Shown: positions 26,854 to 35,153 of the stretch, piece after piece
Numbering within the stretch: the first letter of the stretch is position 1
How the letters are laid out: every line of letters starts with the position of its first letter
DNA from: JALORV01 sp963769745
GTDB taxonomy: Bacteria > Pseudomonadota > Gammaproteobacteria > Burkholderiales > Burkholderiaceae_F
Direction: 5' to 3'
Assembly (NCBI GenBank): GCA_963769745.1
Contig: CAVYNB010000041.1
Coordinates: 67,519 to 131,518, forward strand
Length of the DNA stretch: 64,000 nucleotides
The notes under the pieces: model-generated
What the model saw: the letters and a program-made list of their open reading frames with translations, nothing else
Told to the model about the DNA's origin: nothing
Database searches by the model: none
Made by a program: the position numbers and the translations under genes

Positions 26854-29271
26854 TTGATTTCCAAATCCAACCCCACTGACGCCGATGCACTCTTGCAGGC
26901 GCTGACCGCGGCGCGGGCTCCCCTGACTCCGCAGGAACTCGCGGATCGCCTGCACGTTGCGGACGATGCCCGGCCCGCGTTCAACACCGAACTCGAGGAA
27001 CTGGAGCGCGCCGGGCGCGTCGTGCGCAACCGCGCCGGCCTGCTGCTGGTCGCTGCCCGCGCCAACCTCATTTCAGGCCAGGTGCAGGGCCATCGCGACG
27101 GCTTTGGATTCCTGATCCGCGACGACGCGGGCCAGGATCTCGTGCTGTCCGAGCACGAAATGAGCAAGGTGCTGCATGGCGACCGCGTGCTGGCGCGCGT
27201 GTCCGGCACCGACCGCCGCGGTCGTCCCGAAGGCGAGATCGTCGAGGTCATCGAAAGCCGCACCAACAAGCTCGTCGGCCGATTGCTCAACGAACGCGGC
27301 GTGACCATCGTCGTGCCGGAGGACCAGCGTATCCAGCACGACATCCTCGTGCCGCCCGGCGCGACCCTGTCGGCAGAGCCCGGCCAGGTCGTCGTGGTCG
27401 AGATCCTGCAGCAACCGCAGCGCTACGTGCAGCCGGTCGGGCGCGTGATCGAGGTGCTGGGCGCCATCGACGACCCTGGCATGGAAATCGAGATCGCCGT
27501 GCGCAAGTTCTCGGTGCCGCACGAGTTCCCTGCAGAGGCCCTCGCGCTGGCGGACAGCCTGCCGGACAGCGTGCAGCCGCGCGACCTGCGTGGCCGTGTC
27601 GATCTGCGCGATGTGCCGCTCGTGACGATCGACGGCGAGGACGCGCGCGATTTCGACGACGCGGTGTACTGCGAGCCGATCGCGGGCCGCAAGAAGGGGT
27701 GGCGGCTGATCGTTGCCATCGCCGATGTCAGTCACTACGTGAAGTCGGGAGACTCACTCGACACTGAAGCCCAGAATCGATCGACGTCGGTGTACTTTCC
27801 GCGCCGGGTCATCCCGATGCTGCCGGAGAAACTCTCCAACGGGCTGTGCTCGCTGAATCCGGCGGTCGATCGCCTGGTGATGGTCTGCGACTGCGTGATC
27901 AGCGCGCAGGGTGTGCTCGATGCGTACCAGTTCTATCCGGCCGTCATGCACTCGCACGGGCGCCTCACCTACGACGAAGTGTGGGAGGCGCTGTCGGTAC
28001 CCGGCAGCCGCTCCGCGCATCGCCTTGTGGATCTGCTGCCGCACCTGCAGAACCTGTACGCGCTCTTCGAGACCCTGGCGTCGGCGCGCGAGGCGCGCGG
28101 AGCGATCGACCTCGAGACGACCGAGACTTACATCGTCTGCGACGTCAACGGACGAATTGAAAAGATCGTGCCGCGGCTTCGCAACGATGCGCACAAGCTG
28201 ATCGAGGAGTGCATGCTGGCAGCGAACGTCTGCGCGGCGGACTTCCTCGCGCGCAGCAAGCATGCGGCGCTCTACCGCGTCCACGAGGGGCCGACACCCG
28301 AGCGGCTGGCCAACGTGCGCGCGATGCTGAAGACGCTCGGTCTGCACCTGGAGGGGGGCGACGATCCGCAGCCGTCCGACTATGCGCTGGTGCTGAAGAA
28401 GATCCGGCCGCGACCGGACGCGCAGCTGCTGCAGACCGTTCTGCTGCGCTCGATGCAGCAGGCGATCTACAGCCCGCACAACTCCGGCCACTTCGGGCTT
28501 GCGTACGAGGCCTATGCGCACTTCACCTCGCCGATAAGGCGCTATCCGGATCTGCTGGTCCATCGCGCCATCAAGGCGTGCCTTGGCAAGAAGCCGTATG
28601 TGCCGGTCCTGAGCGGGTCGCCGGACGCTGCCGTGGCACCGCTGGCCGCGCGCACGGCGCTCAGGCAAACGCGCGAACGCCGGGCGCCCGGGAGCGCCGA
28701 TGTCGGCGTGTGGGAAAAGCTGGGCCTGATGTGCTCGGCGAACGAGCGTCGGGCCGACGACGCATCGCGTGATGTCGAGGCCTGGCTCAAGAGCTACTAC
28801 ATGCGCGAGCGCGTCGGCGAGACCTACAGCGGGACGGTCAGTTCGGTGGTGCCGTTCGGCGTCTTCGTCGTGCTCGATGATCTCTATGTCGAAGGCCTGG
28901 TGCACGTCTCGGAACTCGGATCCGAGTATTTCCTGTTCAACGAGGCGCTCCACGAATTGCGTGGTGAACGCACCGGCCTGCGCTATCGGCTGGGCGACCG
29001 TGTGACCGTGCAGGTGGCCCGCGTCGATCTCGAGGCGCGCCGGATCGAGTTCCGCCTCGTGCGCGGTGATACGCGCAAGGCCATTTTGGCGGCGCACGCG
29101 CCGGAGCCGAAGGAGCGAGAACGCAAGCGCGGCGAGTCCGTCGAGGAACGGCGCGAACGCCATGCCAAGGTCGACGCGCGTCGGCAGGCGCGGCGCGGAC
29201 AGTTGCACAAGATCGGCAAGAAGGGCGTCGGGGGTGCACGCGACCTCAAGGCGCGCAAGCGCGGACGATGA
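26854..29271 (+). CDS. rnr: Ribonuclease R
   Basis: Processive 3'-5' exoribonuclease of the RNB family that degrades structured RNA and takes part in cold-shock and trans-translation quality control. The 805-aa product shows an N-terminal winged helix (about 10-75), cold-shock domains (about 75-235), an RNB catalytic domain (about 255-580) with DGEDARDFDDAVYCE, an S1 domain (about 645-730) and a Lys/Arg-rich tail. It starts at TTG 26854. AAGGA at 26844-26848 gives proper spacing, and no ATG or GTG lies nearby in frame. Its stop overlaps the rlmB ATG (ATGA). Confidence 0.95.
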   Translation: MISKSNPTDADALLQALTAARAPLTPQELADRLHVADDARPAFNTELEELERAGRVVRNRAGLLLVAARANLISGQVQGHRDGFGFLIRDDAGQDLVLSEHEMSKVLHGDRVLARVSGTDRRGRPEGEIVEVIESRTNKLVGRLLNERGVTIVVPEDQRIQHDILVPPGATLSAEPGQVVVVEILQQPQRYVQPVGRVIEVLGAIDDPGMEIEIAVRKFSVPHEFPAEALALADSLPDSVQPRDLRGRVDLRDVPLVTIDGEDARDFDDAVYCEPIAGRKKGWRLIVAIADVSHYVKSGDSLDTEAQNRSTSVYFPRRVIPMLPEKLSNGLCSLNPAVDRLVMVCDCVISAQGVLDAYQFYPAVMHSHGRLTYDEVWEALSVPGSRSAHRLVDLLPHLQNLYALFETLASAREARGAIDLETTETYIVCDVNGRIEKIVPRLRNDAHKLIEECMLAANVCAADFLARSKHAALYRVHEGPTPERLANVRAMLKTLGLHLEGGDDPQPSDYALVLKKIRPRPDAQLLQTVLLRSMQQAIYSPHNSGHFGLAYEAYAHFTSPIRRYPDLLVHRAIKACLGKKPYVPVLSGSPDAAVAPLAARTALRQTRERRAPGSADVGVWEKLGLMCSANERRADDASRDVEAWLKSYYMRERVGETYSGTVSSVVPFGVFVVLDDLYVEGLVHVSELGSEYFLFNEALHELRGERTGLRYRLGDRVTVQVARVDLEARRIEFRLVRGDTRKAILAAHAPEPKERERKRGESVEERRERHAKVDARRQARRGQLHKIGKKGVGGARDLKARKRGR

Positions 29272-30062
29272 ACCGGCAACGCCAAGACGGTGCCGCCCGA
29301 ACGTCGCCGCGCGTGCTGGCCGGCTTTCACGCGGTGATGGCGCGATTGCGTGCCGCGCCCGACTCCATCGACACGATCTACGTCGACGCGCGCCGCCGCG
29401 ACGGTCGCATGCAGCAGTTGCAGCAGCGGGCGCGCGAGTGTGGCGTTCGTGTGACTCCGGCCGATCCGGACCAACTTCGCAGCCTCTGCGGCGAGGCGCC
29501 GCACCAGGGCGTGGTCGCGCTTGCCGCCGAGATCGCGCAGATGCTGACGCTCGACGACCTGCTGGCAGCGGTCACGGACAACATGCTCCTGCTTGCGCTC
29601 GACAGCGTGACCGACCCGCGCAACCTCGGAGCGTGCCTGCGCGTTGCCGACGCCGCCGGCGTGAACGCGGTCCTCGTGCCGCGCGATCGTTCGGCCGGGA
29701 TGACGCCTGCGGCCCTGAAGGCAGCGGCCGGTGCGGCGGAGTCGGTTCCCCTGATCGAAGTGACCAACCTGGCGCGGGCACTGGACGCCGTCAACGATGC
29801 CGGTGTTCGAACGGTAGGTGCGGCCGGCGAAGCCGAGCAGTCGCTCTTCGACCTGGACCTGCGGGGTCCGGTGGCCTGGGTACTGGGTGCCGAAGGCAGC
29901 GGCTTGCGCCGCCTGACGCGCGAACGTTGCGAGACTCTCGCCCGCATTCCGTTGCAGGGGCACGTTGAAAGCCTCAACGTGTCGGTGGCGACCGGAATCT
30001 GCCTCTTCGAGACCGTGCGCCAACGGACATCGCCAGCGTCGCGAGTTTCCGGCCAGGCTTGA
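29268..30062 (+). CDS. rlmB: 23S rRNA (guanosine(2251)-2'-O)-methyltransferase
   Basis: SPOUT-class methyltransferase for Gm2251 in the peptidyl-transferase P loop. The 264-aa product has an N-terminal substrate-binding domain (RVLAGFHAVMARLRAAP) and the SPOUT knot with SVTDPRNLGACLRVADAAG, GAEGSGLRRLTRERC and ARIPLQGHVESLNVSVATG. An rnr-rlmB pair with overlapping stop and start codons is conserved in proteobacteria. The next gene begins one nucleotide after its stop. Confidence 0.96.
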   Translation: MNRQRQDGAARTSPRVLAGFHAVMARLRAAPDSIDTIYVDARRRDGRMQQLQQRARECGVRVTPADPDQLRSLCGEAPHQGVVALAAEIAQMLTLDDLLAAVTDNMLLLALDSVTDPRNLGACLRVADAAGVNAVLVPRDRSAGMTPAALKAAAGAAESVPLIEVTNLARALDAVNDAGVRTVGAAGEAEQSLFDLDLRGPVAWVLGAEGSGLRRLTRERCETLARIPLQGHVESLNVSVATGICLFETVRQRTSPASRVSGQA

Positions 30063-30063
30063 A

Positions 30064-31101
30064 ATGCGTTCGGCAAGCGCGCAGCATCGCAGCATGCTGG
30101 CCGCCGTCTTCGGGATCGTCTTCCTGGTCTTCTTTGCGCTCAGTCCGCTGCGCTGGGTCGAGCTCGGCATGCCGTGGCTCACGCTCGTGATCACTTTCGT
30201 GCTGATCCCGCTGCTCGATGCCGCGGTTGGTCGACCCTCACCATTGGCGCGACGCAACCCACCCGCGTTCGCGCGCTGGATTCCGCGCCTGCAGCTGCCG
30301 CTGCAGGCCGTGCTGCTGGTGCAGGCCGTGCTGATCGCACCGACGCTCGATCCCTGGCAGTTGCTGTTCTTCGGTCTGGCCGTCGGCACTGTCACCGGAG
30401 GTCTCGGCATCACGATCGCGCATGAGCTCGGCCACCGCGCAGCCACGATCGACCGCGTGATCGCCAAGGCGCTGCTGGTCAGCGTGTGCTACGGGCACTT
30501 CTTCGTCGAGCATGTTCGCGGTCACCACGTGCGGGTCGGGACACCGGACGATCCGGCCACGGCGCCGCGCGGCATGAACGTCTACCGCTTCATCGTGCGT
30601 TCCGTTGTCGGCAGCCTGATGCACGCCTGGCGGCTCGAAGCACTGCGGCTGGCTCAACGAGGGCGCAGTGCCTGGCATCGCTCCAACTGGGTGCTCACCG
30701 GTAGCCTGATGTCGGCGGCACTGGTGGCGATGGCGGCCTGGCTAGGAGGGTGGAGTGGGCTGCTGCTCTTCGCGCTGCAGGCGGCCGTTGCCGTCGTGCT
30801 GCTCGAGATCATCAACTACATCGAGCATTATGGCCTGCAGCGGCATCGGATTGAAGGTCACTACGAACCGGTGCGCGAACAGCATTCGTGGAACGCCGAC
30901 TTCATCGTCAGCAACTGGATCCTGTTCAACCTGCAACTGCATTCCGACCATCACGCGCACATGCGGCGACCGTATGAGCAGCTGCGCACGGTGCACGACG
31001 CGCCGCAGTTGCCGGCCGGGTATCCGGCCATGGTGGTCCTGGCGCTCGTCCCGCCCTTGTGGTTCGCCGCGATGGACCCGCGCCTGCCCGTGGCTGCTTA
31101 G
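30064..31101 (+). CDS. AlkB-type membrane di-iron hydroxylase (alkane 1-monooxygenase-like)
   Basis: Integral-membrane non-heme di-iron hydroxylase of 345 aa with about six membrane helices. All AlkB histidine boxes are visible: HELGHRA near residue 122, EHVRGHHVRVGTPDDPA near 151, NYIEHYGLQRHR near 249 and LQLHSDHHAHMRRPYEQL near 297. NYIEHYGLQR and the box order favour alkane or terminal-alkyl hydroxylation over fatty-acid desaturation. It is shorter than Pseudomonas AlkB (about 400 aa). No rubredoxin or regulator is nearby. The ATG lies one nucleotide after rlmB. Substrate unknown. Confidence 0.85.
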   Translation: MRSASAQHRSMLAAVFGIVFLVFFALSPLRWVELGMPWLTLVITFVLIPLLDAAVGRPSPLARRNPPAFARWIPRLQLPLQAVLLVQAVLIAPTLDPWQLLFFGLAVGTVTGGLGITIAHELGHRAATIDRVIAKALLVSVCYGHFFVEHVRGHHVRVGTPDDPATAPRGMNVYRFIVRSVVGSLMHAWRLEALRLAQRGRSAWHRSNWVLTGSLMSAALVAMAAWLGGWSGLLLFALQAAVAVVLLEIINYIEHYGLQRHRIEGHYEPVREQHSWNADFIVSNWILFNLQLHSDHHAHMRRPYEQLRTVHDAPQLPAGYPAMVVLALVPPLWFAAMDPRLPVAA

Positions 31102-31120
31102 TCGACCCACCGGACCTCGA

Positions 31121-31859
31121 GTGAAGCTCGAACCGATCGAGGACGCACGCGGCTGGGTGCGCGAGGCCCGTCGCATCACCGTCCTGACGGGCGCCGGTGA
31201 TGTCCGCGGAAAGCGGCGTGCCGACATTCCGCGACGCACAGACCGGCCTCTGGTCGCGGTTCGATCCCATGCAACTGGCGTCGGAACCGGGGTTTCGCGC
31301 TGATCCGGCGCTGGTGTGGCGCTGGTATGCGGGACGCCGCGATGCGGTCGCGCGCGCCGAGCCGAATGCCGGGCATCTGGCATTGGCGACGGCGGAGCAG
31401 CGCTACGATCGATTCTCGATCGTTACGCAAAACGTCGATGGACTGCATCGACGTGCCGGATCGCGAAACGTCATCGAGATCCATGGCTCGATCACGCAGA
31501 CGATCTGCCTCGCGAAGTGCGGCTTTGTCGAGAACGATCCCGCAGGCTTGCCCAACGGCGAGCCGCCGCGATGCCCACACTGCGGCGACTGGTTGCGCCC
31601 CGGTGTCGTCTGGTTCGGAGAAATGCTCGATCCGGATCGACTGGCGGCGGCCGAGGCTGCAGCGGCGGACTGCGACGTGATGCTGGTCGTCGGGACATCG
31701 GGACTCGTGTATCCGGCGGCGGCGCTGCCCCTGACGGCGCGGCGCGCAGGGGCGCAGGTCATCGTCGTCAACCCGTCGGACAGCGACCTCGACCCGGTGG
31801 CCCGGATCGTCGTGCGGGCGACGGCGGCCGTGGCGCTGCCACGCTTGCTGGCACGTTGA
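31121..31859 (+). CDS. Sirtuin, NAD-dependent protein deacylase (frame broken once)
   Basis: SIR2-family enzyme. The uninterrupted frame begins only at 31197/31200 (MSAESGVPTFRDAQTGLWSR), which would cut off half of the NAD-binding GAG(x)SAESG motif. The missing part lies in another frame from GTG 31121: VKLEPIEDARGWVREARR and ITVLTGAG, ending at 31198. One extra base near 31199 (GGT-GATG) separates them. Repaired length is 245 aa. Downstream features are normal: TQNVDGLH, catalytic His in VIEIHGS, zinc cysteines CLAKC and CPHC, and VGTSGLVYPAAALP. The upstream start lies just behind the AlkB-like gene. Confidence 0.88.
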
Positions 31860-31867
31860 GAACGGCC

Positions 31868-31897
31868 TTGTGCGGCGCGGCGCAATTCGGCTAGAAT
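31868..31897 (+). promoter_or_regulatory. Putative sigma-70 promoter of the rpsF operon
   Basis: A -35-like TTGTGC (31868-31873) and a -10 TAGAAT (31892-31897) with an 18-nt spacer lie just after the sirtuin stop. The predicted start near 31904 leaves a leader of about 130 nt before rpsF. Confidence 0.6.
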
Positions 31898-31903
31898 CGC
31901 AGG

Positions 31904-32033
31904 CTTTTCAAGCCTTTGCGGGCTACCTTGCTGCACCGGAAAGACGCTTCCGGGCAGCTCACCTTCCGGCATCGCCAGAGCAATGCGCGTGCGCAGTGCG
32001 CCAGGGATGCCGGGCCATCCACAAGGAGCAACG
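31904..32033 (+). promoter_or_regulatory. rpsF mRNA leader, candidate S6:S18 autoregulatory element
   Basis: The leader can fold. CCGGCATC (31966-31973) pairs with GATGCCGG (32006-32013) as an 8-bp closing stem around a G+C-rich internal hairpin, and a smaller CCGGA/TCCGG hairpin (31936-31953) precedes it. Many bacteria regulate rpsF through an S6:S18-binding leader. The structure is visible; ribosomal-protein binding is inferred. AGGAG (32025-32029) is the rpsF ribosome-binding site. Confidence 0.4.
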
Positions 32034-32417
32034 ATGCGTCATTACGAAATCTGTTTCATTGTGCATCCCGATCAGAGCGAGCAGGTGCCCGCGATGATCG
32101 ATCGCTACAAGGCGATGATCACGGCAGGCAGCGGCACGCTGCATCGGATCGAGGACTGGGGCCGTCGACAGCTGGCCTATCCGATCGAAAAGCTCGTGAA
32201 AGCGCATTACGTGCTGATGAACATCGAGTGCGATAACAAGACACTCGATGAGCTCGAGCATGCCTTCCGCTACAACGACGCGGTGCTCCGCCATCTCACC
32301 ATCAAGATGAAGAAGGCCGAGACGACGGCCTCGCCGATGATGAAGGTGGTCGAGCGCGAGGAAGCACGCAAGGCGGCCGCCGAGCAGTCGGCGGCGGCGG
32401 CACCGGTCGCGGCCTGA
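32034..32417 (+). CDS. rpsF: 30S ribosomal protein S6
   Basis: Small-subunit protein that pairs with S18 on the 16S rRNA platform; 127 aa. The start MRHYEICFIVHPDQSEQVPA and the core WGRRQLAYPIEKLVKAHYVL are diagnostic. The C-terminal tail is Ala/Glu-rich, as is common in beta- and gammaproteobacteria. AGGAG upstream sets the ATG at 32034. It heads the rpsF-priB-rpsR-rplI operon. Confidence 0.98.
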   Translation: MRHYEICFIVHPDQSEQVPAMIDRYKAMITAGSGTLHRIEDWGRRQLAYPIEKLVKAHYVLMNIECDNKTLDELEHAFRYNDAVLRHLTIKMKKAETTASPMMKVVEREEARKAAAEQSAAAAPVAA

Positions 32418-32497
32418 GCGTGTCGAGAGTCGGTTGGCGATCCTCGCGGACGCTAACGTGACCTCGGTGCGAGTACCAGCGATCAACGGCATGAACT

Positions 32498-32803
32498 GTG
32501 GCAAAAGCAGCGGTGAACGAACTGCGCATATCCGCCACCCCGGTCGCCCGTAGCGCGCTGCGCTACACGCCGGCCGGAGTGGCAGTGGCAGAGGGCAGTT
32601 TCCGCCACGGTGGTGCGTTGGTCGAGGCGGGTACGGAACGGACGCTCGACTTCGAGTTTGCCGCGATCGCCGTGGGACCCGTGGCCATCGGACTCGATCG
32701 GGAACCGCTCGGACAACCGCTCACCATCTCCGGCTTCATCGCCCCGAAGACGCGCCGTTCGAACCGATTGATCGTGCACATCACCGAATACGCCAGACAG
32801 TAA
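32498..32803 (+). CDS. priB: Primosomal replication protein N (PriB)
   Basis: Single-strand-DNA-binding OB-fold protein of the PriA-PriB-DnaT restart pathway. The 101-aa product contains VNELRISATPVARSALRYTP and, near the end, ISGFIAPKTRRSNRLIVHIT. Both possible starts are GTG. 32498 gives MAKAA before the conserved region; 32513 gives a start at VNELRIS that better matches related PriB proteins. Neither has a strong Shine-Dalgarno. Its place between rpsF and rpsR is strong support despite weak sequence conservation in this family. Confidence 0.9.
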   Translation: MAKAAVNELRISATPVARSALRYTPAGVAVAEGSFRHGGALVEAGTERTLDFEFAAIAVGPVAIGLDREPLGQPLTISGFIAPKTRRSNRLIVHITEYARQ

Positions 32804-32851
32804 AGATTTCGTCGGAACCATCACAGGAATTCAGGAGCACAGGAGCACCAA

Positions 32852-33148
32852 ATGGCAACCTCGATGCGAGGCAAGGGCAAGGGCAAGGGCAAGAATGACA
32901 AGGGCAAGCGGCGTCCGTCACAGCAGAACGCGCTGTTCAAGCGCAAGAAGTTCTGCCGTTTCACGGCCGAAAAGGTCGACCAGATCGACTACAAGGACGT
33001 CGATACGCTGCGGGACTTCGTCGGCGAGAACGGCAAGATCACTCCGGCCCGACTCACCGGCACCAAGGCGCACTATCAGCGCCAGCTCGACACGGCGATC
33101 AAGCGTGCGCGTTTCCTCGCACTGCTGCCGTACACCGATACCCATTAA
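32852..33148 (+). CDS. rpsR: 30S ribosomal protein S18
   Basis: Binds S6 on the platform of the small subunit. At 98 aa it is longer than the usual 75-80 because of an N-terminal Gly/Lys extension with alternating GK repeats (about residues 7-15). The conserved part FKRKKFCRFTAEKVDQIDYK and the end RQLDTAIKRARFLALLPYTD are typical. AGGAG precedes the ATG. The coding repeat at 32870-32890 is a short GGCAAG tandem. Confidence 0.97.
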   Translation: MATSMRGKGKGKGKNDKGKRRPSQQNALFKRKKFCRFTAEKVDQIDYKDVDTLRDFVGENGKITPARLTGTKAHYQRQLDTAIKRARFLALLPYTDTH

Positions 33149-33163
33149 GCGAGGGCGACCCAC

Positions 33164-33616
33164 ATGCAAGTCATACTGCTCGAAAAGGTCGTCAACCTCG
33201 GCCAGCTGGGTGACGTCGTCAAGGTCAAGCAAGGCTATGCGCGCAACTTCCTGATTCCGCAGGGCAAGGCACGCCGCGCGACCGAAACCGCGATCAAGGA
33301 GTTCGAGACCCGCCGTGCGGATCTCGAGAAGGCACAGGCCGACAAGCTGGCCGCCGCGCAGGCGGTGCAGGCGCGCCTGAGCGGGACCAAGGTCCAGGTG
33401 ACAGCGAAAGCCGGCGTCGATGGCCGGTTGTTCGGGTCGATCACCAACTACGACATCGCCGAGGCGCTGACAAAGCAGGGCTTCGAGGTCAACAAGGCGC
33501 AGGTCCGGATGCCCCAGGGCCCGCTCAAGCTGGTCGGCGATCACCCGATCACCGTTGCCCTGCATTCGGACGTGACGGCGGAGATCAGCGTGACAGTCGT
33601 GGGCGAACAGGCCTAG
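33164..33616 (+). CDS. rplI: 50S ribosomal protein L9
   Basis: Large-subunit protein near the L1 stalk, 150 aa. The N-terminal domain MQVILLEKVVNLGQLGDVVK and KQGYARNFLIPQGKARRATE is followed by a long connecting helix and a C-terminal RNA-binding domain (DGRLFGSITNYDIAEAL). It starts 15 nt after rpsR. A strong intrinsic terminator downstream ends the ribosomal operon before dnaB. Confidence 0.98.
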   Translation: MQVILLEKVVNLGQLGDVVKVKQGYARNFLIPQGKARRATETAIKEFETRRADLEKAQADKLAAAQAVQARLSGTKVQVTAKAGVDGRLFGSITNYDIAEALTKQGFEVNKAQVRMPQGPLKLVGDHPITVALHSDVTAEISVTVVGEQA

Positions 33617-33637
33617 ACAGACACGTTGCGCCAACTC

Positions 33638-33663
33638 AGGGCGGCCGCACGGCCGCCCTTTTT
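33638..33663 (+). terminator. Intrinsic terminator of the rpsF-rplI operon
   Basis: A 9-bp G+C-rich stem (AGGGCGGCC at 33638-33646 with GGCCGCCCT at 33651-33659) encloses a 4-nt loop, followed by TTTTT. It lies 21 nt after the rplI stop. Confidence 0.88.
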
Positions 33664-33773
33664 GTTCCATGACGGCCTGCCGTTGATGCCGGCGCCCTTA
33701 CCGCCGTTGCTGTAGTGTTCGCACTGCGCGGACGACCGTTCGCGATCGTTTCCCTCTCAGTATTCTGCGTTCC

Positions 33774-35153
33774 GTGAACCAGCCGGTTTCCGATCCTCAG
33801 CTCGCCGCGGTGCGTACACCGCCGCACTCCATCGAGGCCGAACAATCGGTGCTCGGCGGCCTCCTGCTGGACAACACCGCCTGGGACCGGATTGCCGACC
33901 TGGTCGGCACCGACGACTTCTACCGCAATGACCATCGGCTCATCTTCGCAGCGATCAGCCGCCTGATCGACGCCGGCAAGCCGGCCGACGCGGTCACCGT
34001 GTTCGAGGCCCTGCGCAACTCGAACAAGGCAGATGATGCCGGCGGCCTCGTCTACCTCAACACGCTGGCGCAGAACACGCCGTCGGCAGCCAACATCCGC
34101 CGCTACGCCGAGATCGTGCGCGAACGCTCGGTCCTGCGACGCCTGGTGTCGGCCGGTGACGAAATCGCCACCAGTGCCCTGAATCCTGCGGGTCGCGACA
34201 CCAAGCAGATCCTCGACGATGCGGAAAGCAGGGTGTTCCGCATCGCCGAGGAAGGCGCGCGCGGCCGACAAGGCTTCATCGAGATCCAGCCGCTGCTGAC
34301 GAAGGTGGTTGAACGGATCCAGGAACTCTTCGAACGTGCCAATCCCTCGGACGTCACCGGCGCGCCGACCGGATTCACGGACCTCGACTCCAAGACCTCG
34401 GGCTTCCAGCCGGGCGATCTGATCATCATCGCGGGACGACCGTCGATGGGCAAGACGGCACTTGCACTCAACATCGGCGAGCACGTCGCGCTCGACCAGG
34501 GCATGCCGGTGGCGGTGTTTTCGATGGAAATGGGAGCATCACAACTCGCGCTGCGCATGCTGAGCTCCGTTGGCCGGCTCGACCAGCAGCGACTGCGGAC
34601 CGGGCGGCTCCTTGACGACGACTGGCCGCGCCTGACGACCGCCATCCAGAAGATGCACGAGGCGCCGCTGTACATCGACGAAACGCCGGCCCTGACCGCC
34701 ATTGACCTGCGCGCGCGCGCGCGGCGGTTGTCACGCACCTGCGGCAAGCTCGGGCTCATCATCGTCGACTACCTGCAGTTGATGAGTGCGAGCGGGCAGG
34801 GCGAGAACCGCGCGACCGAAATCTCCGAGATCTCGCGCGGCCTGAAGGCGCTGGCCAAGGAACTCGCCGTGCCGGTGGTGGCGCTGTCGCAGCTGAACCG
34901 CACCGTGGAGCAGCGTACCGACAAGCGACCGGTGATGTCGGACCTGCGCGAGTCGGGGGCCATCGAGCAGGACGCGGACGTGATCCTGTTCATCTACCGC
35001 GACGAGGTCTACAACCCCGACACGAACGACAAGAACATCGCCGAGATCATCATCGGCAAGCAGCGCAACGGTCCGATCGGGCGCGTGAATCTGCGCTTCG
35101 ACGGGCAGTTCACCAAGTTCGAGAATCTCGCGCGCAGCGCGCAGTTCGCATGA
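33774..35153 (+). CDS. dnaB: Replicative DNA helicase DnaB
   Basis: Hexameric RecA-fold helicase that unwinds DNA at the fork; 459 aa. The N-terminal DnaG-interacting domain begins PPHSIEAEQSVLGGLLLD. Walker A is GRPSMGKTALALN near residue 222, Walker B is LIIVDYLQLMSA, and DRDE-like C-terminal motifs include SDLRESGAIEQDADVILFIY. The GTG at 33774 is used. There is no intein. The stop overlaps the next ATG, an unusual coupling of a replicative helicase to a DUF47 gene. Confidence 0.97.
   Translation: MNQPVSDPQLAAVRTPPHSIEAEQSVLGGLLLDNTAWDRIADLVGTDDFYRNDHRLIFAAISRLIDAGKPADAVTVFEALRNSNKADDAGGLVYLNTLAQNTPSAANIRRYAEIVRERSVLRRLVSAGDEIATSALNPAGRDTKQILDDAESRVFRIAEEGARGRQGFIEIQPLLTKVVERIQELFERANPSDVTGAPTGFTDLDSKTSGFQPGDLIIIAGRPSMGKTALALNIGEHVALDQGMPVAVFSMEMGASQLALRMLSSVGRLDQQRLRTGRLLDDDWPRLTTAIQKMHEAPLYIDETPALTAIDLRARARRLSRTCGKLGLIIVDYLQLMSASGQGENRATEISEISRGLKALAKELAVPVVALSQLNRTVEQRTDKRPVMSDLRESGAIEQDADVILFIYRDEVYNPDTNDKNIAEIIIGKQRNGPIGRVNLRFDGQFTKFENLARSAQFA

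Noticed and set aside
31197..31859. Complete sirtuin starting at 31197/31200
   Set aside because: That start removes the first half of the GAGxSAESG NAD-binding motif, which is present in the adjacent frame.
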